A stretch of 64,000 bases of DNA from Paramecium tetraurelia (Eukaryota; Ciliophora; Oligohymenophorea; Peniculida; Parameciidae). The stretch lies in NCBI RefSeq assembly GCF_000165425.1, contig NW_001799455.1:124001-188000 (forward strand), in the 5' to 3' direction. The position numbers and the translations under genes are program-made. Below are positions 12,350 to 26,453 of the stretch, one piece after another (within the stretch, counting starts at the first letter, position 1; the number at the start of each line of letters is the position of its first letter). The notes below the pieces were generated by a model, which was not told the DNA's origin, searched no databases, and was given only the letters and a program-made list of their open reading frames with translations.

Positions 12350-14000
12350 ATAAGGGAGAGTACCTCCACTTAGCTTAACAATAATTTCATCAACATGTAA
12401 GCTATCTAAAATAGGCTATAATGAGATTTTGGTTTATGTTTCAAGAAATTACCTTAGTGGGGAGGAAATCTATATTTCATGTAATTAATGTACATTTTCC
12501 AAATTGGCATTTTATACAATTATTAGGGCAAGAATATTTGCATTAATGACATCCATCATTTGATAAATAATTAACATTATCGAATTCCTCATTAGAAGTG
12601 ATAATAGCATCTCAAAATAAAGGATTACGAGAGTAACTTGTCTCTAAAAATTCCCATCCATTTAAACAACCATAACAAATTCCATTTGATGCAAATTTCA
12701 CAAACCATATATGCAATCATAATAATTCATAAAGCATCCGTCAAATGGCACAATGTTGTTATCCACACATATTTCATCATAGATAATAAGAAATAGTTAA
12801 AGAATCTCTCATTCCAATATATTTTGGTGTAGTACTCGCCTATTGAATTAAATCAACTTTATATGTATATTTAACCTGCTACTCTGATGGTAGCATGGAA
12901 ATAAATAAATTTCCTACATTGAAATATAATCACAAATTTCTACTTTTATAATCAGAATTTTTTTCTCATTTAAAGTTCCTTTAAATAAAATTAGTTGTAA
13001 GTATCGTATTTTAGGATCTATACAATATTTTATATAATTAGATTCTAAGTTCTTATCAATATAGATATAAATTTAAGTTGATTTTAGATTAAAAACAAAT
13101 AGTTTGTATTGAAAACTTATGGCATTATGTAAATCTAATTTGATGACATTTTGCAAATCGCCTCCAGAGGAAACTACGTTATTAAATCCTTTGTATTATT
13201 AAGATACCTGCCTAAGAATTTATTTACAGTAGCAACTGTATACCATCCTTCCTCAAGAGGAATACTCAAGAATTCTTTAAACTAAAATAGTTACAAACAT
13301 AATTCTTAATTACAACATCCATGTGAATTACAGAAGTCACATCCCATGAAGCATTCATAAATTGATAATTAAAAGTATATTCCTATCCAATAAGAGTTTT
13401 AAGCTGACATAGCTGCTGTAAGAGAAGAACTTGTCTGTTAAAATGTAATCGAAATTGGGAAAATGAGATACTGTTGGTTACTTAAGCATGAATCAACTGA
13501 AACACTGTTATTTGTATAAATCCTTTAGTGCTCAATTTTACTATCTAAAGTAAAATAAAATGTTAAGATCATAGTAGTTATTTAATTTAGGGAATTTACA
13601 TCCATATAGTGTATGTAGATAAAATTTGTGATTTTATTTCCTCAACATTTTTAAATCTAGTGTCAATTAATAGTGAGGTTAGAGTTCGAAAGGTTTGTAG
13701 AACAACTATTGATATTCATGAGTTTAGTTTATGAATATTGCACAATAAGCATAACAATTTCTTTGAATTTATGCGTAGACACAATTAAATTGATTTTAAC
13801 ATACATACCAGACTTAAATGATAACATTTTCATTACTATCAGAACTTTCACTAAATATGTCATGTTAAACTATTTTATATTAGGTGAATGTTTTAAGAGG
13901 TAAAATATCATCAATATGGAGGTTATTTTCATCTATTCCCTAAATAATTGGAATGATACTGAAAAGATATTTCATATCTTCGATAAGACAATTTTCACTT
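12350..14000 (-). pseudogene. decayed Cys-rich surface-protein gene, inverted relative of the next gene
   Basis: Minus-strand reading gives recognisable family pieces split across frames. Examples are DGCHQCKYSCPNNCIKC (near 12480-12560), EICVDNNIVPFDGCF (near 12740-12790) and a longer open piece containing EEGWYTVATVNKFLGRYL (near 13200-13300) and CFMGCDFCNSHGCC (near 13330-13370). The DGCxxCxxxCxxxCxxC spacing is that of the cysteine modules in the plus-strand gene starting at 14295. Several TGA codons and frame changes lie between pieces and no set of short introns that I tried rescues them. No signal peptide is found at the 5' side. I infer a dead, inverted paralogue; borders are approximate. 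A real gene with unusual introns is the alternative. Confidence 0.6.
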
Positions 14001-14294
14001 ACTTATAATCTAAAGTGGATTATGAATATTAATGAAAATAGATTGTATATAATTGTTAATTTCATAATTTTTTTTAATTCCCATCATATTACCCCATTCT
14101 AAATTTCATAAATTCCTAAAGCAGGTGGGGAGCTCATATCATTTTATAAGATAATTAATTCTTAGGTGATGACTAAAGAGATAGCCTTTTTATACTTCAT
14201 CTAAGGAATTCCATATCTATGTAAATTTTTATACATTTTTTCGCCTCTTTTTGTCTTTGAAAACTTATGAAATTTAAGCATTAATTTAATAATA

Positions 14295-17200
14295 ATGTTT
14301 TAATAAGTTTTCTTCATATTTTTAGGTTGCCTTAACCTTGTCAATTCTTAATGGACGATCCGATATAGCCTTTTATATTTGAATACTTATTTTTAAGATG
14401 ACTTTGCACCAAATTATATAAACTACCCTTTCGTTGAAGGGACTAATTTCTTTATGATCCCATTAGAATTTAATAGGACAGCGAACTTTATCAATTGTAC
14501 AAATCCAAGTACTAGCTATATAACTTTGGATTATGAATATCCCAAGGTTTAATATTATTTTCTTAAAGATGGATAATTTTAAGGAAACGGGTATATTCAT
14601 TATTATTATAATCACATTCAAAGTTACTTCTACAAAGGAATTTTATGTTTTGACTTATATTTTTAAGGTAATTGGACGAATGGAAAGGTGACGTTTTCAA
14701 TTGGCTCATTTATAGAAGATTATTTTTATGATTCACCAGAAAACTATACACTAAATAGTTCTTTTTGTGATGATTTTTCATATGATATCAAAAAAGTTAA
14801 AATTAACATCCCTTAAGATGTTTCTGGAGACTTTTAATTTGGAATTTTTAATCAGAATGAGAGTGGCTCAGTTTCAATTAGAAAGATTTATCAAATGCAT
14901 TACTAATTTAGTTGCTATCCTTCATGCGAAAGCTGTACAGGGCCTAAAAAAAATTAATGTACATAATGTTATTTTGGAACACCAACTAATAATATTTGTC
15001 CCCCATGTCCATCAGACCTATATTACGTTAAAAATGTAGGGTGTCGATCGAAATGCGAGTCTATTTAACCATTGTGTTTTGATGGATTTTGCAATACTTG
15101 TCCAAGTATACATAAATATATATTGAATTTAGATAATTTTTCATTGGGATTCAATTAAGTTTAGTATAAAATAGCTAGCAACCCGAATAGTTATAAAGAT
15201 TTTTTATTGTGGTCTAAAATCTATGACCCAAAATTCATTGATGATTCTGTTGATGTATTTAATATTACATATCCTATGTTCTTTACAATATATGGAATAT
15301 TTAAATATAGCTCAGGAATTATGAGACAAATTAAAATAAATAATATTTTAGGAAATTATCTTAAAGTTACAATTAAGATACTTGTCTTCGATGGGTTTCC
15401 ATTAGATTGTGGAATTTAATTTAAATTTAATAATACTTATGTTGGATCAATATATAGAAATACTTCTGGAATTTAATTGCACAAATTTAAGGAATTCTAA
15501 TAAATTTCAGTAGGCCCATAAAATTCATATTCCAGTTCGGATTTATATTACATTTATGGTGTTTTTGACTATCCTAAATATAATATTTTGTTTTCTGCTA
15601 TTGGAAATTTTAGGTACATTATTAAAAATGAATTCTTAGTGATCCTTCATTTGGTTGGGCAATGAAATCAGTTGAATTTTATAGTAGTTAATGTACAATT
15701 AACTGTTAAAGTTGTGACAATGTAAGTTTGAAATGCAAAATATGTTATTCAAGTTTTCTATTATATAGAGATGGAACATGCCTTCCTTCAAATTAGTGTA
15801 ATGAACCCCATTAATAAATGATTTCAGATTATTGTAAGGATTTTGATGATGAAACACCATGTAAAAAATAAAGTAAATATAGATTCATCACTATTGATAA
15901 AAGAAGATTTGAATCACTTTGAATAAGATTACTACCCTGAATATACTTTAGTATCCTAAAGTGGTTTCAATTTATTAACAGGATCTGATAGATATTTTTC
16001 ATATTGGGAAGGAAAAAGAATTCTAGGTGGCTAATTTATTTGGGCATAGGCTAGGCTTAGAAGGATTCATCAAAATTTCGGTCCTCATCATAGTATTTCG
16101 ATAGGTTTCTATGTATTATTTGGTCCAGCATTCCCATCGGACGGAAAGTTTATCTACTAAATTGATTCCTAAACATTTTTTACGTCTACGTTTGGTGCTA
16201 GTACCTTCTCAAATGGAACAAAACAATAGATAATAAGAAAAAAAGTGAATCATTTTCAAAACGATTTAGTATTAGAATTGGAGTGTTTTGGACCAAACAA
16301 TGAAGTAACTTAAGCTTATTGCGGATTTTATAATTATTACTTGGCTATTCATTATTGTTAACCATATTGTTTAGAATGTACGGATGATAAAAGTTGCACA
16401 TAGTGGAATAGTACTTATAGTCCAACCCTAATATAATTTTCTTAAGCAGAGTGCTAACTCAATTAATATTTTGACTAGTATAAAATGTTGTGTGTCGATT
16501 GCGAACCAACTTGTTCAACCTGTAAATCAAAAATCGTATGTTTGACTTGCTTAAATCCTACATATACCTTAACCAGCTTTGGATGCTTTTGTAAGCAAAA
16601 TCAATACGAAGAATCTAGTTAGTGTTTTAATTGTCCAATTTAATGTAATTAATGTTTAAGTTTAACCTATTGCACTGAATGTTTGTCTATAAACAATCGA
16701 AAATTATCAAAAGGACAATGCCTCTGCTCAGAAGGTTATTATTAAAAAGATCAAGATCTTGTGTGTTTATTGTGTGATAAATTTTGTGGTACTTGTTTTG
16801 GCCCAACTTCCAATGATTGCTTAACTTGCAATATTGAAGTGTTGAATATCTAATTAGTAAATTCCTCATGTATTTGTCCGAACAATTCTTTTTATGATAT
16901 TTAATTTAATAGATGTACATTTTGCCATTCAAACTGTTTAACTTGTTTTAATGGCAGCATTGATGGATGTTTAAGTTGTGATTCTTCATAGAAGAGAGTA
17001 TTAACAGGATTAAATTGTAGATGCAACACAGGATTCTAAACATTAAATAATGTGTGTATTTAATGTCCTAATGATATCGATACATCACTGTTAGAATGCT
17101 ATAAATATTGTAATAATGGTGATCGAATATGGCATTTGAATCCTTGTGCTGCTTGTGGATCAGGTTTTACTTTAATATCTAATGAATGCATTCCAATTTG

Positions 17201-20200
17201 TGGGGATCTTTAAGTTGTTGGAGATGAGTAATGTGATGATGGTAATACTATTTAAAATGATAAATGTTATAATTGTTAATTCTAATGTCCGATTAATTGT
17301 CAGACTTGTGACATCAACACTACTTTACCATGCCCTGATATTTGTGGAGATGGGTTAATTACTGGCGATGAAGAGTGCGAAGATGGAAATCAAGTGTAAT
17401 ATGATGGATGTTATAATTGTAAATATTAATGTCAAAATGCATGTACTAAATGTATTAAGGGAAAATGTACTGAATGTGCTACTTTGGGATGGTAAATCGA
17501 TCTCTTGTCTGAACCACCACTTTGCAATGAAGTTTGTGGAGATGGTTTAAAAGTTGGAATTGAAGAATGTGATGATGCTAATTTTAATAACTTTGATGGG
17601 TGTCATAATTGTAAATTTTTATGTAGGATTGGATGCTCTCTTTGTGATTAAACACGTACAAAATGCTTGAGATGTGAATTTCCGGGATTTGAGCCTTATT
17701 AATACTATTGTCAACCTATTTAGAATGATGGTTTGCTTGTATTTGATCCATATGGATTCTATTATGAAAAAGCTCAGTATTATTATGGATCCTGGTGTGA
17801 TGAATATTGTAATAGTTATTATGGTACATGTAATGTTTGTGGTGGGGTTAATGCTCATTATCCATGTTAGCCATTGGAATGCACTAATTGTTTTTAAGGA
17901 AGATGTATATCTTGTATTCCTGGATAATATCTTTCAAGTAACAATATTTGTAAACCATATTGTAATGATGATATAAAAGCTTTAAACGAATACTGTGAAG
18001 ATTCTTTTATTTTGCCGTATAGAGGCTGTTAAAATTGCTAACCTAAATGTTAAGATTCTTGCTCTGTATGTAGTACTAGAGGATGGGGATGTACTCAATG
18101 TAAAAATGGATATGAATTGAATGACTTTTTATGTTATTCTAAATGTGGAGATTTTCTAATGACATATGATAAAGAATGCGATGATGGAAATTTAATTCCT
18201 GATGATGGTTGTCACTTCTGCAAATTGAATTGCCAAGCTACTTGCCTTATTTGCATAAAAGGGATTTGCCAAGATTGCGAAGAAGGCTATCAATTAATTA
18301 ATTCAAGATGTGTTGCTTTAATAAATGCTTTTGAATAACATCAATATTCAAATTATGTTGAATGTTTGTAATAAGAAAAGAAAAGGATTATAAAACATAC
18401 AAATTATGGATGGAATGATATTAAATAATAAATTACTTTATAGAATACATCTTGTAAATTGTGCTTTTTAAACTGTGAAATCTGTAATGAAGACACTTGT
18501 ATAGGCTGTTTATAAGGGTATTATTTTAATGAATAGCAGGAATGTTAATCTGAATGTGGTGATGGCATTCTAGTATAAGAGGAAGAATGTGAAATTAATG
18601 ACGAAAATTGCTTTCATTGCTTATTTGTTCATCCATAGTATTGCAAGTAATCTTTAAATGACGCATGCGTTAATTGTGATGTTGGCTATTATTTAGATTA
18701 AATTAAAATGATATGTACATCATACTGTGGAGATGGCATATTAGCTCACGACGAATAATGCGATTTACAAAAAAAAGGATGTTTTGATTGTAAGTTTTAG
18801 TGCAGTGAAGATTGTCTAGATTGTTAAGATGGATTATGCTTGTCATGTCAAGATTCATTTCGTGTTTGGGATGGAGGTTGTCATAAGGTGGAGCAATTAG
18901 TCAAATAAGATTTGGAATGCAAAGTATAAATTTAAGATGTATGCTTTTAATGTTATGAATAATATGAGTTAAATTTAAACGGTGATTGTGTACCATCTTG
19001 TTAAGACAGCTGTATTATATGTAAAATTGGACTGTGTTATGAATGCAAGGAATCATATTATTTAGATTAAAATAGTTGCTTTTTAATAAATGAATGTTCA
19101 TCATACTTTATTACGGATTTCTCTTTACTTGAGAAGACATGTAGAAATATTTAGTAGTCGGAATTCTTAAGAAAAAGTCATAATTATATAAAATCTGATG
19201 AAATTTCTCATTATTTCAAATTTCAATTAGGATATGAATTAGATTTCATTGATTCAGAATTTTTTTAAAATTGGATTTTCATAATCAATTTGTTTAATAA
19301 TTTATCTGTTGAAATAGCAGAAAATGAGATATTTTAAGTTAATACAGATTTTGATTATTTTGATTCAAATTTTGATCTTCAAGATCACAATTGTAATACT
19401 CATTGTGAGCTCTGTGTTGATACATAATGTATTCAATGCTAAATAGGGTATTTTGTTTCAGATTTTTCTTGTGTTTCTATCTGTGGAGATTAATTGATAG
19501 TAGATAATGAATAATGTGATGACGGAAATACAGATCAGTATGATGGTTGCTATGAATGTTAATATTAATGTTCGAATAATTGTGAAATTTGCCAAAGAGG
19601 AAATTGTAGTAAATGCCTAAACCATTTTGAATAAAATTCTCTCTATCAATGTAGGAAAATAGAATAAATTCAAATTGCTTCTAATGAATAATATGATTGT
19701 AAAGCAGTGTAAAATAATTCATGCTTATTTTGTGAACATGGAACTCTTGAATCTATAACTGGAATTTGCATAAAAAATTATCAATTAGAAAACAAATGTA
19801 TTGGTCATTGTAGTCTATGTTTGAATTAAAAATGTTAACAATGTGAGTATGGTTATTATGGAACGTATTGCCTTGAAGGAGATGGGACAAATCTCCCAAT
19901 ATAACGGTGTAATGATTTCAATTAATAAGAATCACTAATTTGCAAATAATTTTAACAATGCAATTCAAATTGCCTTTATTGTATTAATAAAGAATGTTCC
20001 CTATGCAATGAAGGATACTTTTTATTTAATAATGAATGTATTATAAGAAAAGTTCACGCAGTTGCATATAGGAGTAATATTGAACCAGTATGTGGAGATG
20101 GAATTGTTCAAATTTTTGAAGAATGTGATGATGGCAACAATCGATAGTTTGATGGTTGTTATGAGTGTAGATTTTCTTGTGATTATAATTGCTATGATTG

Positions 20201-23089
20201 CTTTTAAGGGATCTGCTAAGCTTGTTAAGATGGTTTTCTATTGAATACCAATCATTTATGCGATCCCTTTTGCGGAGATAATTTTGTTGTGCCATATTCA
20301 AATGAATAGTGTGATGACGGTAATTTCGATTCTCTTGATGGCTGCTATAATTGCAAATACGAATGCCAAAATTTTTGTTTATATTGTAATCAAATACAAT
20401 GCCTGAAATGTGAGGAAGGATTTGGTATTTTAAAAACTTATTGTTTTCCTAAATGTGGAGATGGTATTATTATTTAAGAATTTGAGGATTGTGATGATTA
20501 AAATGAGGAACCTTATGATGGTTGTTACGAATGCAAATTTTAATGTAGAAAAAATTGCTTATTATGCAATAAAGGTGTTTGTTTAGATGAATGTCCTGAA
20601 GGTATGGTATACGTTGGAGATATTTGTATGAAAAAACAATGCACAATAAACTGTCACAATTGTGAGAAAGGGGTTTGTTTAGAATGTAATCCTGGTTATT
20701 TTTATGATGATTAAGTTAATTTATGCTTAAAAGATACTCAATTTGATTCTACCAAAAATAAATCACCTATGGAAATGGATGAAAATTATTATCTATGTCG
20801 TCTTCTAGAATGTGTTTATTCACCAGCTCCAATTATGTAAATGACTTTTCTAAATCAAACCTTTTCTAGATAATTTGTACGAATCTTTTTTGATTAACCA
20901 GTTAAATTGAAAGATGATGAGGAAGAAATACAATTCTATTTCAATTTTACTAATTTACAGGAAACCGATTACATAATTACTTTGCATCCTTAAATAAAAA
21001 TATCTTCAGAATAAATAACAGTTGCTGAGTATATAGTTGAAATTTCAAATTTAGCTTAATTAAATGAAAAACCAATCTTCTAAGCATTTTGCTAAACAGA
21101 GGTCATTAATTCTTATAACTAAACCCTCTAAAATAACTTTACTTCCTTAAAGCTAAATTACCCAAAAATACTGTCTAGTTAATAAGTAAAATCTTCATAA
21201 TTTATGCAAAATACCAATAAAATATTCATGTATTCAGCTATTTCAGTTAGTATGATATCACTATTTTCTGGAGATTCTTCATTCCTTCTAGAAACACTTG
21301 ATGTATTATAATAACAATCCTTCTTAAAATTTATAAATGTAGATTACCCTGAAAACCTTCATATTTATTTTTAAGCATCTGACATGCTAACTGTTAGTAC
21401 TTATTTTAATTAAATAAATTTGGATTATTATTATAATCTTATAACCAGAAAGTCCGAAACTTATTAAGTAAATGGCAAATTTTAGCTTTATGATGTAGAT
21501 CCTGATTTGATTACTAGTTTACTCCCATAAGTTCTTTAATGTTCAGGGCTTGTACTCCTTTTATTATTGAGCAGATCAATATATAGGATATTTCAGGTGA
21601 TTATGTCAAAATAAAAGATTTATAATTACTTTTAATTTTAATCTGGAGTCATCAAGACAACATTTCTAAAGGTGGCAACTACCTTGAGAAATTATGTAAT
21701 GAATTTGATAAAAATAAGAAGGAATTTGACGTTTAATCATTATAAACATTTCTTCTAATTAAATGCTTGGGATCTGCTTTTTAAGGCATTATTACAGATA
21801 AATTTTTCTTCATATAAAGAAGCTAAAGGGTATATTCAACTGGTTGGTAGCTTTTTTTTGATATTTGTTTATGGTTCATATATAATTGAATTCTTAAGGA
21901 ATAAGGGAAAATCAGAAAAAATGTCAGATTTTAAAACAAATATATTTTCATCGTTAAATCTATGTAGGAAATTTATGTTCCACTTTGTTTTGATATTTTT
22001 TTAAGAATGCCCAACCTTATAATTTTTATTACTATCGACAATCAACTTAACTCAATGCTTCATTATTTATAGATATGAATAAAGTTCAAGTTTAGATAAA
22101 ATGATTTCAATATTAAATGAAGGAACGATAGGATTTTTTAGCTTAACATGTTTTCCTTACAATGATATAAATAGGATATATTTTTCGAATGAGACTATTA
22201 CAAATACAGGATTTATACAAATGGGGGCTCTTCTTGTAAATTTATTAATCGTATTTTTTAAATAAATGCTCCTTAAAGCGTAAATTATTTTTAAAAAAAG
22301 AAAACCATAACATATTACGAATTTGATATTGGAATTTTGATCATCAGTTTTATTATGAAAATAATTAAAATTTTCATCTTTCCTTATCTAAATTAAATCA
22401 ATTCGTATTATACATAATTGGCTGCCTCTAAAATAAAACAAAAATGAAAGCGGTCATGAGTATATATTTGTTTAGTTCTCAAAAGATTTTATTATTTCAA
22501 ACCCAAAACTTTATGCACAACTATTTAATTTTTATCTGATATTGAGCATAATTTTATTGACTACTCTTCTTCTAAGAAATTAACTCTAATACTATGAAAT
22601 AAAATGATTAAATATTAATTAATTATCCTTTAATTCCACATAATAACTCATTTTTAATTGATATTAACTAAGTAATCCATTTATAAAAGATTATTCAATA
22701 AATTTGCTACTTTCATCTTCATCTAATTCATTTACTATTATATTCTTTCAGTTGTAATTCTAATTATATATCATATTATTAAAATTTCAAAAGAACTAAC
22801 CTTCAAATAATAAATATATATTATAAACCTTTTGAAATTCAAAAAATTAATATTGCTTTTAAAAAATAATGATAACAAGAGAAATTCTAAAACTCAAAAT
22901 ACAACAAAACAAGATCACTCTAGGGCCGAGGTGCTAAATACTTAAATTTCTAATCATTAAATGTTTATCCTTTTTTAAGAGATAATTCGACAAGTTATTT
23001 TAATAGATAATCCATAGTTGGTCTATCTGTTTAAATTGATTATGAGCTAATTCATATTGTAATATAAAGGATGCTCCCATTTAATTTGA
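14295..23089 (+). CDS. giant Cys-rich multi-module membrane surface protein, 3' end frame-broken
   Basis: The ATG opens a signal peptide (MFQQVFFIFLGCLNLVNS). With introns at 15614-15639 (26 nt) and 15873-15903 (31 nt) the frame stays open to a TGA at 22338, giving about 2660 residues. An N-terminal part of non-Cys lectin-like or sugar-binding-like sheet is followed by growth-factor-receptor-like cysteine repeats, then about ten modules of the type CGDG-x-EECDDGN-x-DGC-x2-C-x3-C-x3-C (DUF4215-like), then an ectodomain stalk and several membrane helices (LVLLLLLSRSIYRIF, LVGSFFLIFVYGSYIIEF). Clear coding continues past 22338 in other frames: a helix with GILIISFIMKIIKIF, one with FYLILSIILLTTLLL, one with YYILSVVILIIYHII, and a polar tail ending at 23087-23089. 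Three frame changes there are not explained by normal introns, so the 3' end is either decaying or misassembled. Likely a cell-surface receptor or coat protein; ligand unknown. Confidence 0.8.
17190..20570 (+). repeat. tandem CGDG / CDDGN / DGC cysteine modules
   Basis: About ten degenerate copies of one module inside the giant protein, starting near 17195, 17345, 17535, 18145, 18550, 18725, 19480, 20090, 20270 and 20450. The best copies read CGDG-I-EECDDGNN-FDGCYECRFSC. Spacing of Cys, Gly, Asp and Asn is kept while the rest diverges, so duplications are old. Asp/Asn-rich loops could bind calcium. Confidence 0.8.
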
Positions 23090-23693
23090 AAATATATGAC
23101 TAATAAAATAGCTTTTGAACTTAATTATTTAAAAGCTGAAAAATAAAAAATTAACGAAAGAATTTTATGCGTATATTTAATAAAAAACGTTCGAGCACCT
23201 TAATTATGAGAAAATCACAAACAATTAATCAATGATTTGATTTTCTTTTAATTGAGATATGGGATTTGAGTGACAGGATTTGAATTATTTAAGTGATGTT
23301 CATTAGAAAAGGTTAAGATTAGTTATGTTATTTTGCTTTAAATTATGTTATAGACTAAATGTTGTGATTATGATTAACATTTAAATTTAATAAATAGTTT
23401 AGTATCATTTGATATGATAAGATAATTAATTTTATATTATTCCTATAAAGGAAATTTTATTTTAGAAAAGAATCTTAATACAAAATGTTCTAGTGCAAGC
23501 AATATAATCATTAGGAATCATAATTAACAGTTTACAATATAAAGAGAATCTCAAAATACAAAGATTTGATGTAAATGAAAAGTTGGCATGAGAAAAATAG
23601 ATGACTTATCAATCTAAATAATATACTCAGAATAAAGTTGAATTCATGATATAAATTAATAAATATATTTATTTTTCAAAACCAAATACAATA
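23090..23693. other. non-coding stretch between convergent genes
   Basis: About 600 bp, AT-rich, between the 3' end of the giant gene and the stop of the vWA gene. I see no gene. Confidence 0.55.
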
Positions 23694-26453
23694 TCATATT
23701 TGTATTAATTATTTCTATAGGTACCCTTCTTTAGTCTGCTTATAATTTACTCCGTTTTTTTAAAGGAATTAAATTCCCTTTTAATACACCAATTGCCAAG
23801 ACTTCCTATTTTAAGAGCAGAAGTAATCTAAATATAGCAATGCAAGTAAAGTAAACCAGATATTCTAAGGATAGTTTTATTCGTTTATCCATCCTTAAAA
23901 ATTTATTTTCTATTCGAACATTAAATCATACTCGAAGGCACCATCAGCTTTGGCATATGAAATTATCTGTTCATATTCAATCTTATAAGTCTAGGGGGGG
24001 ATCTACGCTTTTGGCAAATCATCTTCTTAATGAAATGAACCTCTTGATTTATTTAATTTTTCTCTTGATCGACTTTTCTCTTTTTTACTAGCTATTGAAT
24101 CTTCTTCAATCATATCTCTACAGTTTTCAGACTTTTTGTTTCCCTATTCTTTTTTTTGGCATTTTTTTTTTTTTTCTTCCTTTATGCATTTAATCTGCTC
24201 TTCACATTCGTCTTCTTCTTCTGAATTTGAACCTCCAACATGTGAAATTCCAATTTAATATTATCTGAACTGAAGTTCTTAAACACATGATTACTTTTTA
24301 AAACAATTCGTCATTGGTCTAGACCTATCCATAGAGGATAAGGCTGTTGCTCTTGATGACAAGCACTTCATCTTTTTTTAATATACTATATTCTCTTTTT
24401 TATTATAGGTGATATACACTTTTTAACTTTTCTGCTATTTGAAGTTATCCTCTAATTCACAAACTTCGCATACGAATGCTGTTTTATTACTCAATATTTG
24501 ATGTGTTATAGATGTGTTAATTATATCTTAATCATCAATTGTCTACTTATTAATCTTAATAAAATTTAGATCGTTCTCCCCATAATTCAGGCTGTTTTCA
24601 TAAAAGGTTATAAATTTATGTGTAGCTAATTTATGGAAGTATTCATTTTCTTAGGAAGTATTTAAATTTAATGAAACCTCATATTTGATTGGTTTCTAAT
24701 CCTACGGATCAAAGCAGCTCAAAGTGAATTGCAAATTATCAATATATTGATCTATAGAAAATAAAACTTAAATAGTTAATTCTTAATTCTTCTTTAAGCA
24801 CACAACAGATTCTGGATTCGGAATTATTTAAGCAATGTTAGTGACATTTGTTTCAAGATTAAATTCTTTTAAGTAAGGAGTTAAGGAATCTTCTAGTAAA
24901 TCAATAACTTTAGCATTTATGTCTTCATTGTCAGAAACAAATTAGAACTTGCCATTTCCTACTTCAGCCAATCTCTTAATTAAAAATTAGCTGCACCCCT
25001 CCCCAATTCCTAAAGTATAAACTCTAGTTTCTGCTTAATTGTTCTTTTTCACCAAATCTATTATAGGCTAGGCCTCAACTTCCCCATCTGTCAGTAAGAA
25101 TACATTCAAAGTGGTTGATTTTGACTTGCCATAGTATTTACTGTAAACGACTTGAGACAATGGTTTTAGAATTTCAGTCCCATTCATATTAGCTTCCATA
25201 TTATTCACATGTTTTATGGCATCCTCTAAGGTATTTTAGGAATATTACTTAGATTCAGACCATAAAGATCTAAAGGTTGACCCAAAAGAAATTATATTGA
25301 AGTTACAGTCTTCGGGTAAACTTTTCAAGAATAAAAGTAAAGATTATTTGGCTTTATTGATTCTGGCACCAGTCATTGATCCGCTTCTGTCTATGAAAAA
25401 TAAGTAATTTCCTCTATTAATTACTTAATTCTGTGCTATATTTAATCCATCCAAGTATTGTGAATATGCATCGTCTAACGTTGTCTAATTAAATTTTGGA
25501 ATAAAACTTATTGTGGCACAATATTTTTAAGTAAATAAAGCATCATTGTTAGTATGACTTAAAACTGCTCGAGGAAGGTTTATTTCATCGCTTGTAAAAA
25601 GGAGAGTAAATTATTTTGTCGGAATAAAGTTAGATGGGGTATCCTCCAACATCAGGATTAATTTTCTTGGATGTTCTTCTTCCATTGATTATTTTGCTGA
25701 TTCAATTTTTGCATTTCCACTTAAAATTGAATGTGTTGGACTTTTATAATAAGTTATTGGAGACCCTATATCAATTGATGCAGTTATATTTTATTTGAAA
25801 TTGTATTCAAATTTCTCAAGGTACACATATTTCTAAATATATCTGTTCAAACTTTGAAAATATACACTCTAAAGTCTAACTTATTGTTATTATTGGAGAT
25901 TGAAATAATTTTCATCAATCATTGGGTAAACTTCTACCTTCCAAAATTTATTTAAAAACACTTCCAAAGGTTAAATATATTCAAAAGTGATTTTTAATTC
26001 TTTTTATGGAGCAAGAGCCCCAATCTTAACTCTCTTAATTTCAGGAAATTCCTCATCTTATTCGCTATATGCCATAGTTTTACCTTACTTGACACCTTCT
26101 TCATATTCTTATTTGGCTTCCTCTTTCTCTTTAATTATTCCATAGACTTTTTTATCTCCTAATTCAACAACCATCTTGGTCACTGCCGCATTTTGATTAA
26201 TTGAAAATAAGTATTCTAGTTCTATTGGCTCCTGATAACCAAAGGTTGAATAAGTTTATTATAATTCAACTATAAAGAAGCCTTGTTATACCTTTAAAAA
26301 TTAATGAACTCCTTATAAAGGTATTGGCATTTTTCTAATGAAATCATAACAAATATTTAATCTATAAGGACAGAGGCAGCAGATTTTCTTATCATTCTTA
26401 TTTATACACTTTTTTTATGGTATCTACGGTTTAAACAATTGATTGCTTATCAT
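23694..26453 (-). CDS. VIT + von Willebrand factor A domain protein (919 aa)
   Basis: One uninterrupted 920-codon frame, no intron. Starts MISNQLFKPQIPQKK, then a small Cys cluster (KKICCLCPYR). Next is a VIT-like domain (GVHQFLKVQQGFFIVELQQ, YGIIKEKEEAKQEYEEG, FPEIKRVKIGALAP). A vWA domain follows with an intact MIDAS start (FFIDRSGSMTGARI), the GTEIL threonine and FLLTDGEVE. This is the ITIH / PARP4 / VWA5A arrangement. A charged linker rich in Lys, Glu and RS (EEKKKKCQKK region) follows, and the C-terminus (LALLYLDYFCSQNRKSW) resembles the last helices of VWA5A-like proteins. There is no signal peptide, so unlike ITIH it is probably intracellular. It likely mediates metal-dependent protein contacts; partner unknown. 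Confidence 0.9.
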
